A stretch of DNA of 37,687 nt from DATGMS01 sp040905145. Its GTDB lineage: Bacteria > Bacteroidota > Bacteroidia > Cytophagales > Cyclobacteriaceae. Below the pieces are notes generated by a model. That model saw nothing but the letters and a program-made list of their open reading frames with translations, ran no database searches and was not told the origin of the DNA. The stretch spans positions 1-37,687 of the forward strand of contig JBBDSC010000110.1 of the NCBI GenBank assembly GCA_040905145.1. Direction: 5' to 3'. The position numbers and the translations under genes are program-made. This document shows, one piece after another, positions 1 to 8,189 of this stretch. The stretch's first letter is position 1; every line of letters begins with the position of its first letter.

Positions 1-99
1 GAGACCGAAGAAAAAGGGATTTATATCAATTCTCCAGATATAGTATCAATCTTTGGATATGCAAGTATCAAGATCAAAAAACAAGAAATCAATTCTTAG
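1..99 (+). CDS. 3' end of an unidentified gene (partial)
   Basis: An open frame runs in from the left edge and encodes 32 residues (beginning ETEEKGIYINS, ending KKQEINS) before TAG at 97-99. The start lies outside the window. I do not recognise the family from so short a tail; it is hydrophilic with no membrane segment. The same frame stays open after the stop as far as TAA at 223-225, which could mean a shortened C-terminus or could be chance. It converges on the small gene at 194-511. Confidence 0.4.
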   Translation, partial: ETEEKGIYINSPDIVSIFGYASIKIKKQEINS

Positions 100-193
100 A
101 TACAATATATTTTACCTCATCAGTGGACATTTAAACCAGCTAAACCCAAAAAGGCCATTCCTATTGGAGCAGCCTCTTATCAGGTAGATGTCA

Positions 194-511
194 TTAAGTC
201 AATAGGATCAACACCAAAAGAATAACGATAATTGCTCCCACGGATAAATAAATCCCCCCACCATTTTGTTTGGCTTCCTTGTTCAGCTCTTTTAGCTCAA
301 CTTTAACATTTTTGAGTTCATCTTTTGACATTTCAGAGAAATCCATGGCTTTAATTTCCTTTACCCTGCGCTCTATTTCGTCCAGCCTCGCCTGTTCTTC
401 AGCGGTTATTTCCAATTTTTCTTTATCCTTTTCTGCCCCCTTCTTTGCCATGACCGGAGCAATAGCAGTAAATAAAAACATGATGGATAAAAAATAAGCG
501 ATTTTCTTCAT
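194..511 (-). CDS. Small secreted or membrane protein with coiled coil and C-terminal TM
   Basis: A 105-residue protein of unknown function. It starts with a cleavable-looking signal peptide (MKKIAYFLSIMFLFTAIAPVMA, residues about 1-22). A highly charged helical stretch follows, rich in Glu/Lys/Arg (about 23-82) and probably a coiled coil. A short Gly-rich hinge leads to a hydrophobic C-terminal helix (about 86-104). If the signal peptide is cleaved, the product would sit in the inner membrane by its C-terminal helix with the charged helix in the periplasm. I recall similar short proteins, ending in a GGxYLSVGAIIxILLxLIL-like helix, as common unnamed proteins in Bacteroidota; that is memory, not a search. 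The gene stands alone, divergent from polA. Confidence 0.75.
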   Translation of the reverse strand: MKKIAYFLSIMFLFTAIAPVMAKKGAEKDKEKLEITAEEQARLDEIERRVKEIKAMDFSEMSKDELKNVKVELKELNKEAKQNGGGIYLSVGAIIVILLVLILLT

Positions 512-742
512 AGTAGCATTGGTTTATATAAATATATTGATTTATTAGGTAAATAGCATCATTTAATGGTGTTTTCTGGATGGTGCTTTGAAATAATCAA
601 AAATTAGACCAAAGCCATTCCTCCAATAATATCCCCCCTTAATATTTCAAAAGGTTCAACTTCCTTTTCGGTTATAATTTGTAATTTAGCTTTTCTTCCC
701 CAACCGGGGATTCTAATCAAATGCTAAACAAATATATTAAAT

Positions 743-3553
743 ATGTCAACCCAAGGTGGTAAGAAATTGTTTCTTCTTGATGCAATGGCCCTTATTTACA
801 GGGCGCACTTTGCCTTCAGTAAAAACCCGAGAATCAACAGTAAAGGATTAAACACCGGGGTGATGCTCGGATTTACCAATACATTACTGGAAGTATTGGA
901 AAAGGAAAAACCTACCCATATCGCAGTGGCCTTTGATACCAGTGCCCCTACCTTCAGACATGCACAATTTGAAACCTATAAGGCCAATAGACAGGAGCAG
1001 CCCGAAGATATTGAAATAGCCATCCCTTGGATCAAGCAGATTGTTGCCGCTTTTAATATTCCCATTCTGGAACTGGATGGTTATGAAGCGGATGATATCA
1101 TTGGCACTATTGCCAAAAAAGCAGAATATAAAGATTTTCAGGTTTTTATGATGACCCCTGATAAGGACTTTGGCCAATTGGTAGAAGAACATATTTATCT
1201 TTACAAACCTTCCTTTATGGGCAACAAGGTGGATGTGATGGGGCCAAAAGAAGTTTGTGATAAATGGGGAATTGAAGATCCGGATCAGGTAAGGGACATT
1301 TTGGGATTGATGGGGGATGCCGTGGACAATATTCCCGGGATACCCGGTATTGGAGCCAAAACAGCGACTAAGTTGCTAAAAGATTACGGGACCATTGAAG
1401 AACTGCTCAAAAATACCGATAAGCTAAAGGGCAAACAAAAGGAAAATGTGGAAACGTATGGGCAACAGGGTCTGTTGTCCAAAGAGTTGGCCACCATTAT
1501 GCAAACTGTCCCCATTGATTTTAACCCTTCTGATTATACCTATAACGGCCCGGACGAACAAAAGCTGAAGGCACTTTTTGCAGAGTTGGAATTCAGGACC
1601 CTGACCCAAAGGGTTTTTAAGGAAGCCATCAAAAAACCCAAGATACAGGTAAATGAGCAATTAGGCCTTTTCACCGGACAGGAAGCTGAACAAGAAGAGT
1701 TAACAGAAGAAGCCCCACCTATTGCAGAACCTGATCAGGTCGATAATATCCATACCACTGTCCATGATTATCACAAAATAGAAGGGGAAGAGGAAATAAA
1801 GGAATTAATTTCCTTTCTGGAGTTGCAGGATGAATTTTGTTTTGATACAGAAACCAATTCCCTTAACCCTAATGAGGCTGAATTGGTGGGCTTATCCTTT
1901 GCTTATGTAGAAGGGGAAGCCTTTTATGTACCTGTTCCTGCTGATCAGGAACAGGCAAAAGTAACCCTGGAACATTTCAGGGGGATTTTAGAAAATGAAA
2001 AAATCACCAAGATTGCGCAAAATCTGAAATATGATCTTTTGGTGTTGAAGAATTATGGAATTGAAGTCAAGGGTGTTTTTTTTGATACCATGTTGGCCCA
2101 TTATCTTATTTCCCCTGAAGGCAGGCATTCTATGGATTGGCTGGCGGAACAATACCTCAATTATCATCCGGTTTCTATTGAAAGCCTGATAGGAAAAAAG
2201 GGAAAAAATCAAGGCAACATGCGGGACCTGCCCATTGATGAAGTAGTGGAATATGCTGCTGAAGATGCTGACATTACTTTAAAGCTCAAGAATAAGCTTG
2301 CTCCTGAGATTAAGGAAAACAATTTGCAAAAGTTGTTCATGGAGATAGAAACCCCTTTAATCCAGGTATTGGCCGCAATGGAATTTGAAGGCATTAAGGT
2401 GAATATGGATAGTTTGGCGGAGTTATCCCTGCAATTGGAAGCAGAAGGTAGGAAGATAGAACAACGGGTTTATGAATTGGCCGGAGAAAGGTTTAATCTT
2501 TCTTCCCCCAAGCAGCTGGGCGAGATCCTATTCAACAAATTGAACCTGAGCCTAAACGCCAAAAAAACCAAAACCGGCCAATATGCCACCGGGGAAGAAG
2601 TGCTTTCCAAAATGGCTGGCGAAAATGAAATAGCAAGGGCCATCCTTGACCATAGACAAGTGGTAAAGTTAAAATCTACCTATGTGGATGCGCTGCCGAT
2701 GCTGATCAATAAAAAAACAGGGAGGATACATACTTCTTATAACCAGACGGTAGCAGCCACTGGGAGGCTGTCTTCAACCAATCCTAATTTGCAAAATATC
2801 CCCATTCGTACGGAAAGGGGCAGGGAGATCAGAAAAGCCTTTGTTCCGAGGGATGAAAATTATCTGATTTTGGCAGCAGATTATTCTCAAATAGAATTGC
2901 GGATTATGGCTTCCTTCTCCAGGGATGCCTCCATGATAGAGGCTTTTAGGAGTGGCAGGGATATTCACACCGCCACTGCGTCCAAAATCTTTCAGGTTTC
3001 TTTGGAAGAAGTCACTCCCGATATGAGAAGAAAAGCCAAAACCGCCAACTTTGGGATTATTTACGGAATCTCTGCTTTTGGTTTGTCACAGCGGTTGGGA
3101 ATTCCCAGGGGGGAGGCCAAAGAAATCATAGAGGCTTACTTTAAGGAATTTCCTGGTGTAAAGGAGTATATGGACAAGAGTATCAAAAAAGCGCAAAAAG
3201 AGGAATATGTAGAAACCATTCTTGGTAGACGCAGGTATTTAAGGGATATCAACAGCCGGAACGTTACCATGCGGGGTTTCGCTGAGCGAAATGCCATCAA
3301 TGCCCCCATACAGGGAAGTGCGGCGGATATGATCAAAGCAGCCATGATCAATGTGCATAACTGGATGACCCAAGCCAATTTGAAATCCAAAATGCTTCTC
3401 CAGGTACATGATGAACTTGTCTTTGATGCCCATAAGGATGAAGTGGAATTATTGAAGCGTGAAATCCCCTTACTCATGGCCAATGCGATCACTATTGAAG
3501 TCCCACTGGAAGTGGACGTTGGAGTGGGTAAAGATTGGCTAGAAGCCCATTAA
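743..3553 (+). CDS. polA: DNA polymerase I
   Basis: A 936-residue family A DNA polymerase acting in Okazaki-fragment maturation and excision repair. All three activities look intact. The N-terminal 5' nuclease (about 1-290) has the acidic cluster YEADD at 114-118 and a helix-hairpin-helix region with GDAVDNIPGIPGIG. The 3'-5' exonuclease (about 350-530) keeps FDTETNSL near 367, NLKYD and the Y...D motif YAAEDAD, so proofreading should work. The polymerase domain carries motif A (ADYSQIELR, Asp near 713), motif B (RRKAKTANFGIIYG, about 755-768) and motif C (QVHDELVFD, about 886-894). Length is close to the E. coli enzyme (928). An acidic linker (about 310-340) joins the nuclease to the rest. 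The ATG at 743 matches the family N-terminus. radA follows 80 bases downstream on the same strand. Confidence 0.97.
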   Translation: MSTQGGKKLFLLDAMALIYRAHFAFSKNPRINSKGLNTGVMLGFTNTLLEVLEKEKPTHIAVAFDTSAPTFRHAQFETYKANRQEQPEDIEIAIPWIKQIVAAFNIPILELDGYEADDIIGTIAKKAEYKDFQVFMMTPDKDFGQLVEEHIYLYKPSFMGNKVDVMGPKEVCDKWGIEDPDQVRDILGLMGDAVDNIPGIPGIGAKTATKLLKDYGTIEELLKNTDKLKGKQKENVETYGQQGLLSKELATIMQTVPIDFNPSDYTYNGPDEQKLKALFAELEFRTLTQRVFKEAIKKPKIQVNEQLGLFTGQEAEQEELTEEAPPIAEPDQVDNIHTTVHDYHKIEGEEEIKELISFLELQDEFCFDTETNSLNPNEAELVGLSFAYVEGEAFYVPVPADQEQAKVTLEHFRGILENEKITKIAQNLKYDLLVLKNYGIEVKGVFFDTMLAHYLISPEGRHSMDWLAEQYLNYHPVSIESLIGKKGKNQGNMRDLPIDEVVEYAAEDADITLKLKNKLAPEIKENNLQKLFMEIETPLIQVLAAMEFEGIKVNMDSLAELSLQLEAEGRKIEQRVYELAGERFNLSSPKQLGEILFNKLNLSLNAKKTKTGQYATGEEVLSKMAGENEIARAILDHRQVVKLKSTYVDALPMLINKKTGRIHTSYNQTVAATGRLSSTNPNLQNIPIRTERGREIRKAFVPRDENYLILAADYSQIELRIMASFSRDASMIEAFRSGRDIHTATASKIFQVSLEEVTPDMRRKAKTANFGIIYGISAFGLSQRLGIPRGEAKEIIEAYFKEFPGVKEYMDKSIKKAQKEEYVETILGRRRYLRDINSRNVTMRGFAERNAINAPIQGSAADMIKAAMINVHNWMTQANLKSKMLLQVHDELVFDAHKDEVELLKREIPLLMANAITIEVPLEVDVGVGKDWLEAH

Positions 3554-3633
3554 TAGCCTGAAGTGCTCAATATTAAATTTCTTAAGCTTCTCTTATTCTT
3601 TATTATCCAACATCTATAGAAAACCATTTTTCA

Positions 3634-5010
3634 ATGGCCAAAATAAAAACAAGCTATTTCTGTCAAAACTGCGGGGCTGAAAGTGCCAAGTGGATAGGGA
3701 AGTGTCCTTCTTGTGGAGAATGGAATACCTATGTGGAAGAGGTGGTCCAAAAGGAAGAAAGTGGCCGTGGCAGTTGGCAGCAAAGGTTGGAGAAACCGAA
3801 ACGGTCAATTGAACCCAAAAGATTACAGGATATAAGTGAGGAAAAATTCCCGAGGTTGGTCACTCATGACCAGGAATTGGACAGGGTATTGGGCGGGGGA
3901 ATTGTACCGGGATCATTGATCCTTATAGGCGGGGAGCCCGGCATTGGTAAATCAACTTTGATGCTACAAATTGCCTTAATGCTGAACAATACCAAAGTTC
4001 TTTATGTGTCGGGAGAAGAAAGTGAATCCCAGATAAAAATGCGGGCAGAGAGAATAAACCTTAAATCAGAAAGCTGCTACATTCTTTCAGAAACCAATAC
4101 CCAGCAAATTTTTCAGCAGATTGAGGCCTTGCAACCTCAGTTATTGATCATTGACTCCATTCAGACCTTGCACAGTAAACATATTGAACCTGCTGCCGGC
4201 AGTGTTTCCCAGGTAAGGGAATGTACAGCAGAAATCATGAAATTTGCCAAGGAAACAGGAACACCGGTATTTTTAGTCGGTCACATTACCAAGGATGGTG
4301 CCATTGCTGGACCAAAAATCCTGGAACATATGGTGGACACGGTTTTGCAGTTTGAAGGGGACCAGCATTTATCTTACAGGATACTGCGAACGTCTAAAAA
4401 CAGGTTTGGTTCTACCAATGAGTTGGGAATTTACGAGATGAGGGACGAAGGATTGAGAGAGGTGGCCAACCCTTCGGAAATCCTGCTCACCCAAAAAGAA
4501 GAAACCCTTAATGGCGTCGCCATAGGCGCAATGTTGGAAGGAAACAGGCCCCTTTTGATTGAAATCCAATCTTTGGTCAGTCCAGCCACCTATGGAACAC
4601 CGCAACGGACCAGTACCGGGCACGATGCCAAGCGGCTCAATATGCTATTGGCGGTTTTGGAAAAGCGTGGAGGCATGAGACTTGGACAGCAGGATGTGTT
4701 CCTTAATATTGCCGGGGGGATGCGGGTAGATGACCCTGCGCTGGATTTGGCGGTCTGTGCTTCTTTGATATCCTCTTATGAAGATGCCCCCGTACCCGAC
4801 CTTATCTGTTTTGCAGGGGAAGTGGGTCTGGGCGGTGAAATCCGCGCTGTGAACCGGATTGAAAGTAGGATTGCAGAGGCCGATAAATTGGGATTCAAGA
4901 AAATCTTCGTATCCAAATATGCGGTGAAAGGTTTAGATATGGTAAAATTTGGCATTCAGGTCATTCCTGTCACTAAATTGGAAGAAATGTACCAAACCTT
5001 GTTTGGGTAA
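3634..5010 (+). CDS. radA: DNA repair protein RadA
   Basis: A 458-residue RecA-like ATPase that processes recombination intermediates and promotes branch migration. An N-terminal four-cysteine zinc finger (C10, C13, C24, C27) is followed by the RecA-like core with Walker A GGEPGIGKST (about 99-108) and the RadA-specific KNRFG motif at 255-259. The C-terminal third is a Lon-protease-like domain (about 290-458). Length is typical of the family. The ATG at 3634 places the zinc finger at the usual distance from the N-terminus. It may be co-transcribed with polA, since no terminator is visible in the 80-base gap, giving a repair-themed pair. Confidence 0.97.
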   Translation: MAKIKTSYFCQNCGAESAKWIGKCPSCGEWNTYVEEVVQKEESGRGSWQQRLEKPKRSIEPKRLQDISEEKFPRLVTHDQELDRVLGGGIVPGSLILIGGEPGIGKSTLMLQIALMLNNTKVLYVSGEESESQIKMRAERINLKSESCYILSETNTQQIFQQIEALQPQLLIIDSIQTLHSKHIEPAAGSVSQVRECTAEIMKFAKETGTPVFLVGHITKDGAIAGPKILEHMVDTVLQFEGDQHLSYRILRTSKNRFGSTNELGIYEMRDEGLREVANPSEILLTQKEETLNGVAIGAMLEGNRPLLIEIQSLVSPATYGTPQRTSTGHDAKRLNMLLAVLEKRGGMRLGQQDVFLNIAGGMRVDDPALDLAVCASLISSYEDAPVPDLICFAGEVGLGGEIRAVNRIESRIAEADKLGFKKIFVSKYAVKGLDMVKFGIQVIPVTKLEEMYQTLFG

Positions 5011-5038
5011 AACCTGTGGCTTAAAAATTCCTGAATAA

Positions 5039-5064
5039 GTGTCAAAAATGTTCAAAGTTGACAC
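5039..5064. repeat. Imperfect palindrome with GTGTCAA/TTGACAC arms
   Basis: Seven-base inverted arms GTGTCAA (5039-5045) and TTGACAC (5058-5064) flank a 12-base spacer in the radA-yjbQ gap. There is no T-run, so it is not a classic terminator. Part of the sequence (TCCTGAATAA just before it, and AGTTGACAC) recurs near 13636-13656. It could be an operator or the worn end of a mobile element. Confidence 0.35.
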
Positions 5065-5132
5065 TACGCCTCCTACTAAATTGAAAATAGGGTTTCACCT
5101 ACTTGGCCTATAAAACATAAAGTGAATAAGAG

Positions 5133-5555
5133 ATGCAAATTATTCAAAAAACCATCACCCTGAAATCTTATCCCAGGGGTTTCCATTTGATAACCCAAGA
5201 GGTTTTGGACAAAATGCCCGAGTTAAAAAATGTCCAGGCAGGTAATTTGCATATTTTTATCCAACATACCTCTGCCGGCATTTCTATCAATGAAAATGCA
5301 GATCCAACTGTAAGAAAAGATTTTGAAACTTTTATCAACCACTTGGTTCCCGAGGATTATCCACATTTTATCCATACTTATGAAGGACCGGATGATATGC
5401 CGGCACATCTTAAAAGCAGCTTACTTGGAAGTCAACTCAATATCCCTGTCACGGGTGGAAAGCTGCAACTTGGTTCGTGGCAGGGCATTTATCTTTGTGA
5501 ATTCAGGAACCGTGGAGGCTCAAGGAAGTTGGTCCTGACAGCAATAGGAGAGTAA
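5133..5555 (+). CDS. yjbQ: YjbQ family protein (UPF0047)
   Basis: A 140-residue single-domain protein of the YjbQ/UPF0047 family, a compact trimeric fold. E. coli YjbQ has weak thiamine-phosphate synthase activity, but the physiological role is unsettled. Family hallmarks are present: HTSAGISINENADP with conserved His and Asn residues (about 45-58), a second conserved His region (YPHFIHTYEGPDDMPAH), GSQLNIPV, and the closing GSWQGIYLCEFR. Length is normal. No signal peptide or membrane segment is present, so the product is cytoplasmic. It stands alone between radA and a TIM-barrel gene with over 100 bases on each side. Confidence 0.88.
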   Translation: MQIIQKTITLKSYPRGFHLITQEVLDKMPELKNVQAGNLHIFIQHTSAGISINENADPTVRKDFETFINHLVPEDYPHFIHTYEGPDDMPAHLKSSLLGSQLNIPVTGGKLQLGSWQGIYLCEFRNRGGSRKLVLTAIGE

Positions 5556-5625
5556 GCACCAACAAATGAGATTGTTGATGCCCCATTGCCGGTTTATTTT
5601 GCTTATTTTAGGCCTTTCTTTACAA

Positions 5626-5647
5626 AATCAACGTGATCTGCGGGAAA
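5626..5647. repeat. Bacteroidota-type AATCnnCGTnATCTGCGGG intergenic repeat remnant
   Basis: The sequence AATCAACGTGATCTGCGGGAAA matches a low-complexity family I know as scattered through intergenic DNA of Bacteroidota, built from short AATCTG(C/T)G units. A related but diverged copy lies near 27914-27962. Recognition is from memory and by eye. Confidence 0.4.
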
Positions 5648-5702
5648 AATTTCCTAATATTATAGCTTATTGGAAGGTACTAATAGAAGGTAATGAACAT
5701 GA

Positions 5703-6650
5703 ATGATTCCGAACAATAATAAAAATCCAAAACAAATGGAAAGAAGAAAGTTTTTAAGAAATGTAAGTATGAGCGGAGCGGTTGCCGGCTTAGGCGCAGG
5801 GATAAACCTGAAGGCCATGGCTTCAGAGAAAGCAGCTACGCCTTTCAATCTAAACTATGCCCCTCATTTCGGCATGTTTAAAAATCATGCCGGGGATGAT
5901 CTTTTGGATCAATTGACTTTTATGTCAGAGCAGGGCTTCAGAGGGCTGGAAGATAATGGCCTGATGGGGCGAACCCCCGAAATGCAGGAAAAGATAGGCA
6001 ACCAGCTCAGCAAGCTCGGCATGGAAATGGGTGTGTTTGTGTTGGATAAAGGGGGTAATTCTGCGAATTCTTTAACCGCCGGCAATCCTGAGTACACTGA
6101 TATTTTCATAAAGGGCTGTAAAAATGCCATTGACGTGGCTAAGCGGGTAAATGCCAAGTGGATTACCGTAGTGCCGGGTAACTTTGAACGAAAATTGCCC
6201 TTGGACATACAGAACAGTAACGTAATCGAAACCCTTAGGAAAGGGACAGAAATATTGGAACCTCATGGGCTGGTCATGGTATTGGAGCCTTTAAGTGATA
6301 CCCCTGATTTATACCTGCGTTATTCCCCCCAAACGTACATGATATGCAAAGCAGTAAATAGCCCCTCATGTAAAATATTATATGACGCTTATCACCAGCA
6401 GCGGAATGAAGGGGATCTGATTAACAATATCGATCATTGCTGGGATGAAATTGCGTATTTTCAAATTGGGGACAATCCTGGAAGGAAGGAGCCTGGGACA
6501 GGGGAGATTAACTATAGGAATGTCTTCAAGCATATACACGGCAGGGGCTTTGATGGAATCATGGGTATGGAGCATGGTAATGCAAAACCCGGGAAAGAAG
6601 GCGAATTGGCTTTGATCGAAGCCTATCGCCATGCCGATCAGTTTAAATAA
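5703..6650 (+). CDS. Tat-signal TIM-barrel sugar isomerase-like protein (hydroxypyruvate isomerase-like)
   Basis: A 315-residue protein of the xylose isomerase-like TIM-barrel superfamily (AP endonuclease family 2 fold), closest in style to hydroxypyruvate isomerase. An N-terminal twin-arginine signal (ERRKFLRN, residues 13-20, then a Gly/Ala-rich hydrophobic stretch to about 42) predicts folded export to the periplasm. Barrel motifs with likely metal ligands are VLEPLSD, YDAYHQQ, QIGDNPGRKEPGTGE and GMEHG, each ending a predicted strand as expected. ATG at 5703 and ATG at 5736 (MERRKFL) are both possible; the Tat motif is retained either way. Exported paralogues of this kind are common in Bacteroidota and usually of unknown substrate, so the reaction is not assigned. 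A strong terminator follows immediately. Confidence 0.85.
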   Translation: MIPNNNKNPKQMERRKFLRNVSMSGAVAGLGAGINLKAMASEKAATPFNLNYAPHFGMFKNHAGDDLLDQLTFMSEQGFRGLEDNGLMGRTPEMQEKIGNQLSKLGMEMGVFVLDKGGNSANSLTAGNPEYTDIFIKGCKNAIDVAKRVNAKWITVVPGNFERKLPLDIQNSNVIETLRKGTEILEPHGLVMVLEPLSDTPDLYLRYSPQTYMICKAVNSPSCKILYDAYHQQRNEGDLINNIDHCWDEIAYFQIGDNPGRKEPGTGEINYRNVFKHIHGRGFDGIMGMEHGNAKPGKEGELALIEAYRHADQFK

Positions 6651-6655
6651 AAAAA

Positions 6656-6682
6656 GAAGTCCTTCTCAAGAAGGACTTTTTT
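6656..6682. terminator. Bidirectional rho-independent terminator
   Basis: AAGTCCTTC (6657-6665) pairs perfectly with GAAGGACTT (6670-6678) around a TCAA loop. A T-run follows on the plus strand (6677-6682) and an A-run precedes it (6649-6655), which serves as the T-run on the minus strand. It lies between convergent genes at 5703-6650 and 6681-7154 and should end both transcripts. Confidence 0.9.
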
Positions 6683-7154
6683 ATTGGATGTATCCTTTTC
6701 TTTTTAAAATTGTTTCTAAAAATTTTTTTTCATTTTCGGTATTGAAAATCCTGAATGGCAGGTGAATAAATTGGGCTTTGGACATGATGAACAAAAAAGC
6801 ATCCTTGTTGATTTGGGCCCTCTTTATCATATCCCATTTGACAGGCATTCCTTGTTTGGAATTTACTTTCATCAAAATTTGTCGGCTGTCAATTTCATAA
6901 GAAAGCTTTTCAAACATAATTTTATTTTGCTCCATCTGGGTTATTCCGGCAAATTGTATGACCCAAAAAAGCAAATATAAAACATAGGCAAGGATAGCCA
7001 TACTGATCCACCACCATGAGGCAATGAAAAAGTATCCAGAAGCTATGGCCAAGGCGATTAATATTACCCACCATTGTTCTTTAAGAATATTTTTCATGCC
7101 TGTTTTTATGTAGGTTCCTGTTCCTAATTTATATTTTTTGGTTTTTACTATCAT
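6681..7154 (-). CDS. YcxB-like two-TM membrane protein
   Basis: A 157-residue protein with two adjacent transmembrane helices (about 29-47 and 49-70) and a cytoplasmic C-terminal domain in which a basic strand-rich segment ends with a hydrophobic FLFIMSKAQFIHLPFRIF-type motif. This layout matches the YcxB-like C-terminal domain family (small membrane proteins resembling Bacillus YcxB). No function is established. The stop codon lies within the terminator region shared with the convergent TIM-barrel gene. It is divergent from the small gene at 7349-7585. Confidence 0.7.
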   Translation of the reverse strand: MIVKTKKYKLGTGTYIKTGMKNILKEQWWVILIALAIASGYFFIASWWWISMAILAYVLYLLFWVIQFAGITQMEQNKIMFEKLSYEIDSRQILMKVNSKQGMPVKWDMIKRAQINKDAFLFIMSKAQFIHLPFRIFNTENEKKFLETILKRKGYIQ

Positions 7155-7287
7155 ATCTATTTTTTTCAGTCCGCAAATATCCGATGATATCCCCTATATA
7201 ACAAGCTAAACACAAATGGAAATTTGCAATATTTTCTACCAGGGCAATAGGTCTCATTTTATGACGCAAGCTTTTTAATCTTACTCA

Positions 7288-7320
7288 TTGATAAGTTGGA
7301 ATAAAAATTGTACCTTAATT
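7288..7320 (+). promoter_or_regulatory. Candidate Bacteroidota promoter for the 78-residue protein gene
   Basis: TTG at 7288-7290 is followed after 20 bases by TACCTTAA at 7311-7318. This resembles the Bacteroidota consensus TTG-N19-21-TAnnTTTG with two mismatches at the 3' end. The start codon is about 30 bases downstream. Confidence 0.35.
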
Positions 7321-7348
7321 GAATCTTACAACACTAAAGTCTGAAAGT

Positions 7349-7585
7349 ATGAGTAGCTTGGTGATTGATTTGATTTTGTGCGGAATAGCCTATGTAGTAC
7401 TCATCTATTTTGTAGCGACTTTGACCAAAGTACGTGCGGACAAAGGCAAAAAAAACGAAGATGATGATGATGGGGACGGGGGTGTAGAAGATTTGACTCC
7501 TCCTAAAATTGATTTACCTCCCGGCGTCATTTGGCCCAATGATGGCTCAAAAAAAAGAAAGTCTACAGAACCCATGGAAGTTTAG
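7349..7585 (+). CDS. Small membrane-anchored acidic protein, unknown
   Basis: A 78-residue protein starting at ATG 7349; the frame extends upstream to a TTG at 7319, but that overlaps the likely promoter. One N-terminal transmembrane helix (about residues 5-24) is followed by a basic patch, a run of Asp/Glu (EDDDDGDGG) and a Pro-rich tail (LPPGVIWPNDGSKKRK). By charge distribution the acidic tail would face the cytoplasm. I recognise no family. Codon use is unremarkable. It lies between a YcxB-like gene and fur and converges on fur, whose stop is at 7582, so the two coding ends overlap by four bases. Confidence 0.55.
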   Translation: MSSLVIDLILCGIAYVVLIYFVATLTKVRADKGKKNEDDDDGDGGVEDLTPPKIDLPPGVIWPNDGSKKRKSTEPMEV

Positions 7586-7992
7586 CTACAGTTTTTGCAG
7601 ATACCCTGCACCAATAAATTCATTTCTTTGCTAATATACCCTTTGGGCAGTTGAATAAAAGGTAATGAAATTTCCGAAATGCAATTGGTCTGACCACATT
7701 TTATGCACTTAAAATGAACATGCTCATGGTCATGGGTTTCCACATCATGGAGACATAAAGCATATTTAGTGGCTCCACTATCATCAAGCACTTTATGGAT
7801 CAGATCATTTTCCAAGAACGTTTTTAAGGTCCTATAGATCGTTACCCGATCAAAATTTTCTTTCAAGGCTTCTTCCAGATCGGAGTGGGAGAGGGCTATC
7901 TTCCTGTGCAAAAAGGTCTGCAAAACATCTCTCCTACAGGTTGTGACCCTTAGGTGATTGTCTTTTAGGATTTCAGAAGTTATTAAGGACAT
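7582..7992 (-). CDS. Fur family metal-responsive transcriptional regulator
   Basis: A 136-residue Fur-superfamily repressor. The N-terminal winged helix (about 1-80) contains the recognition segment DRVTIYRTLKTF. A His-rich metal-binding and dimerisation region (LHDVETHDHEHVHFKC) follows. Two CxxC pairs (CIKC near residues 96-99 and CKNC near the C-terminus) form the usual structural zinc site. It is short, like Zur/PerR-type and many Bacteroidota Fur proteins. Sequence alone does not say whether iron, zinc, manganese or peroxide is sensed. It is followed by no obvious target gene; the Nramp-like gene is 29 kb away. Confidence 0.88.
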   Translation of the reverse strand: MSLITSEILKDNHLRVTTCRRDVLQTFLHRKIALSHSDLEEALKENFDRVTIYRTLKTFLENDLIHKVLDDSGATKYALCLHDVETHDHEHVHFKCIKCGQTNCISEISLPFIQLPKGYISKEMNLLVQGICKNCS

Positions 7993-8028
7993 ATCGGTGA
8001 GCGTTTTTACAACTTAACCAGCCAAAGG

Positions 8029-8036
8029 CAAAAATA
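8029..8036 (-). promoter_or_regulatory. Candidate -7 element (TATTTTTG) upstream of the fur-family gene
   Basis: Read on the minus strand this is TATTTTTG, a full match to TAnnTTTG, 37 bases before the ATG at 7992. No clear TTG is seen at the -33 spacing, so support is partial. Confidence 0.3.
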
Positions 8037-8143
8037 ATTTCTTTTTCTTGGAAAGATAGGTATTTGAGAAGGAAAAAATAGGCTTAGGATCAGTAAAAAA
8101 TAAGATAGAGCTCCAGGATGTATAGCCTGACCAAATTGAATTT

Positions 8144-8179
8144 AAGAGCGGCAGTTTGTGAGGTACAAACTGCCGTCTT
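8144..8179 (-). terminator. Long hairpin after the symporter gene
   Basis: CGGCAGTTTGT (8149-8159) pairs perfectly with ACAAACTGCCG (8165-8175) around GAGGT. The stem extends by AAGA/TCTT past a single bulged base, giving about 15 pairs. It sits 11 bases after the symporter stop (minus strand) and before fur. There is no strong U-run in the minus-strand transcript, so it may end or stabilise the mRNA rather than be a textbook terminator. Confidence 0.6.
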
Positions 8180-8189
8180 CCATTCCGGA

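Noticed and set aside
5566..5706. A 46-residue open frame starting at ATG 5566 after yjbQ
   Set aside because: It runs through the repeat-like stretch at 5626-5647, overlaps the next start and has no recognisable features; likely chance.
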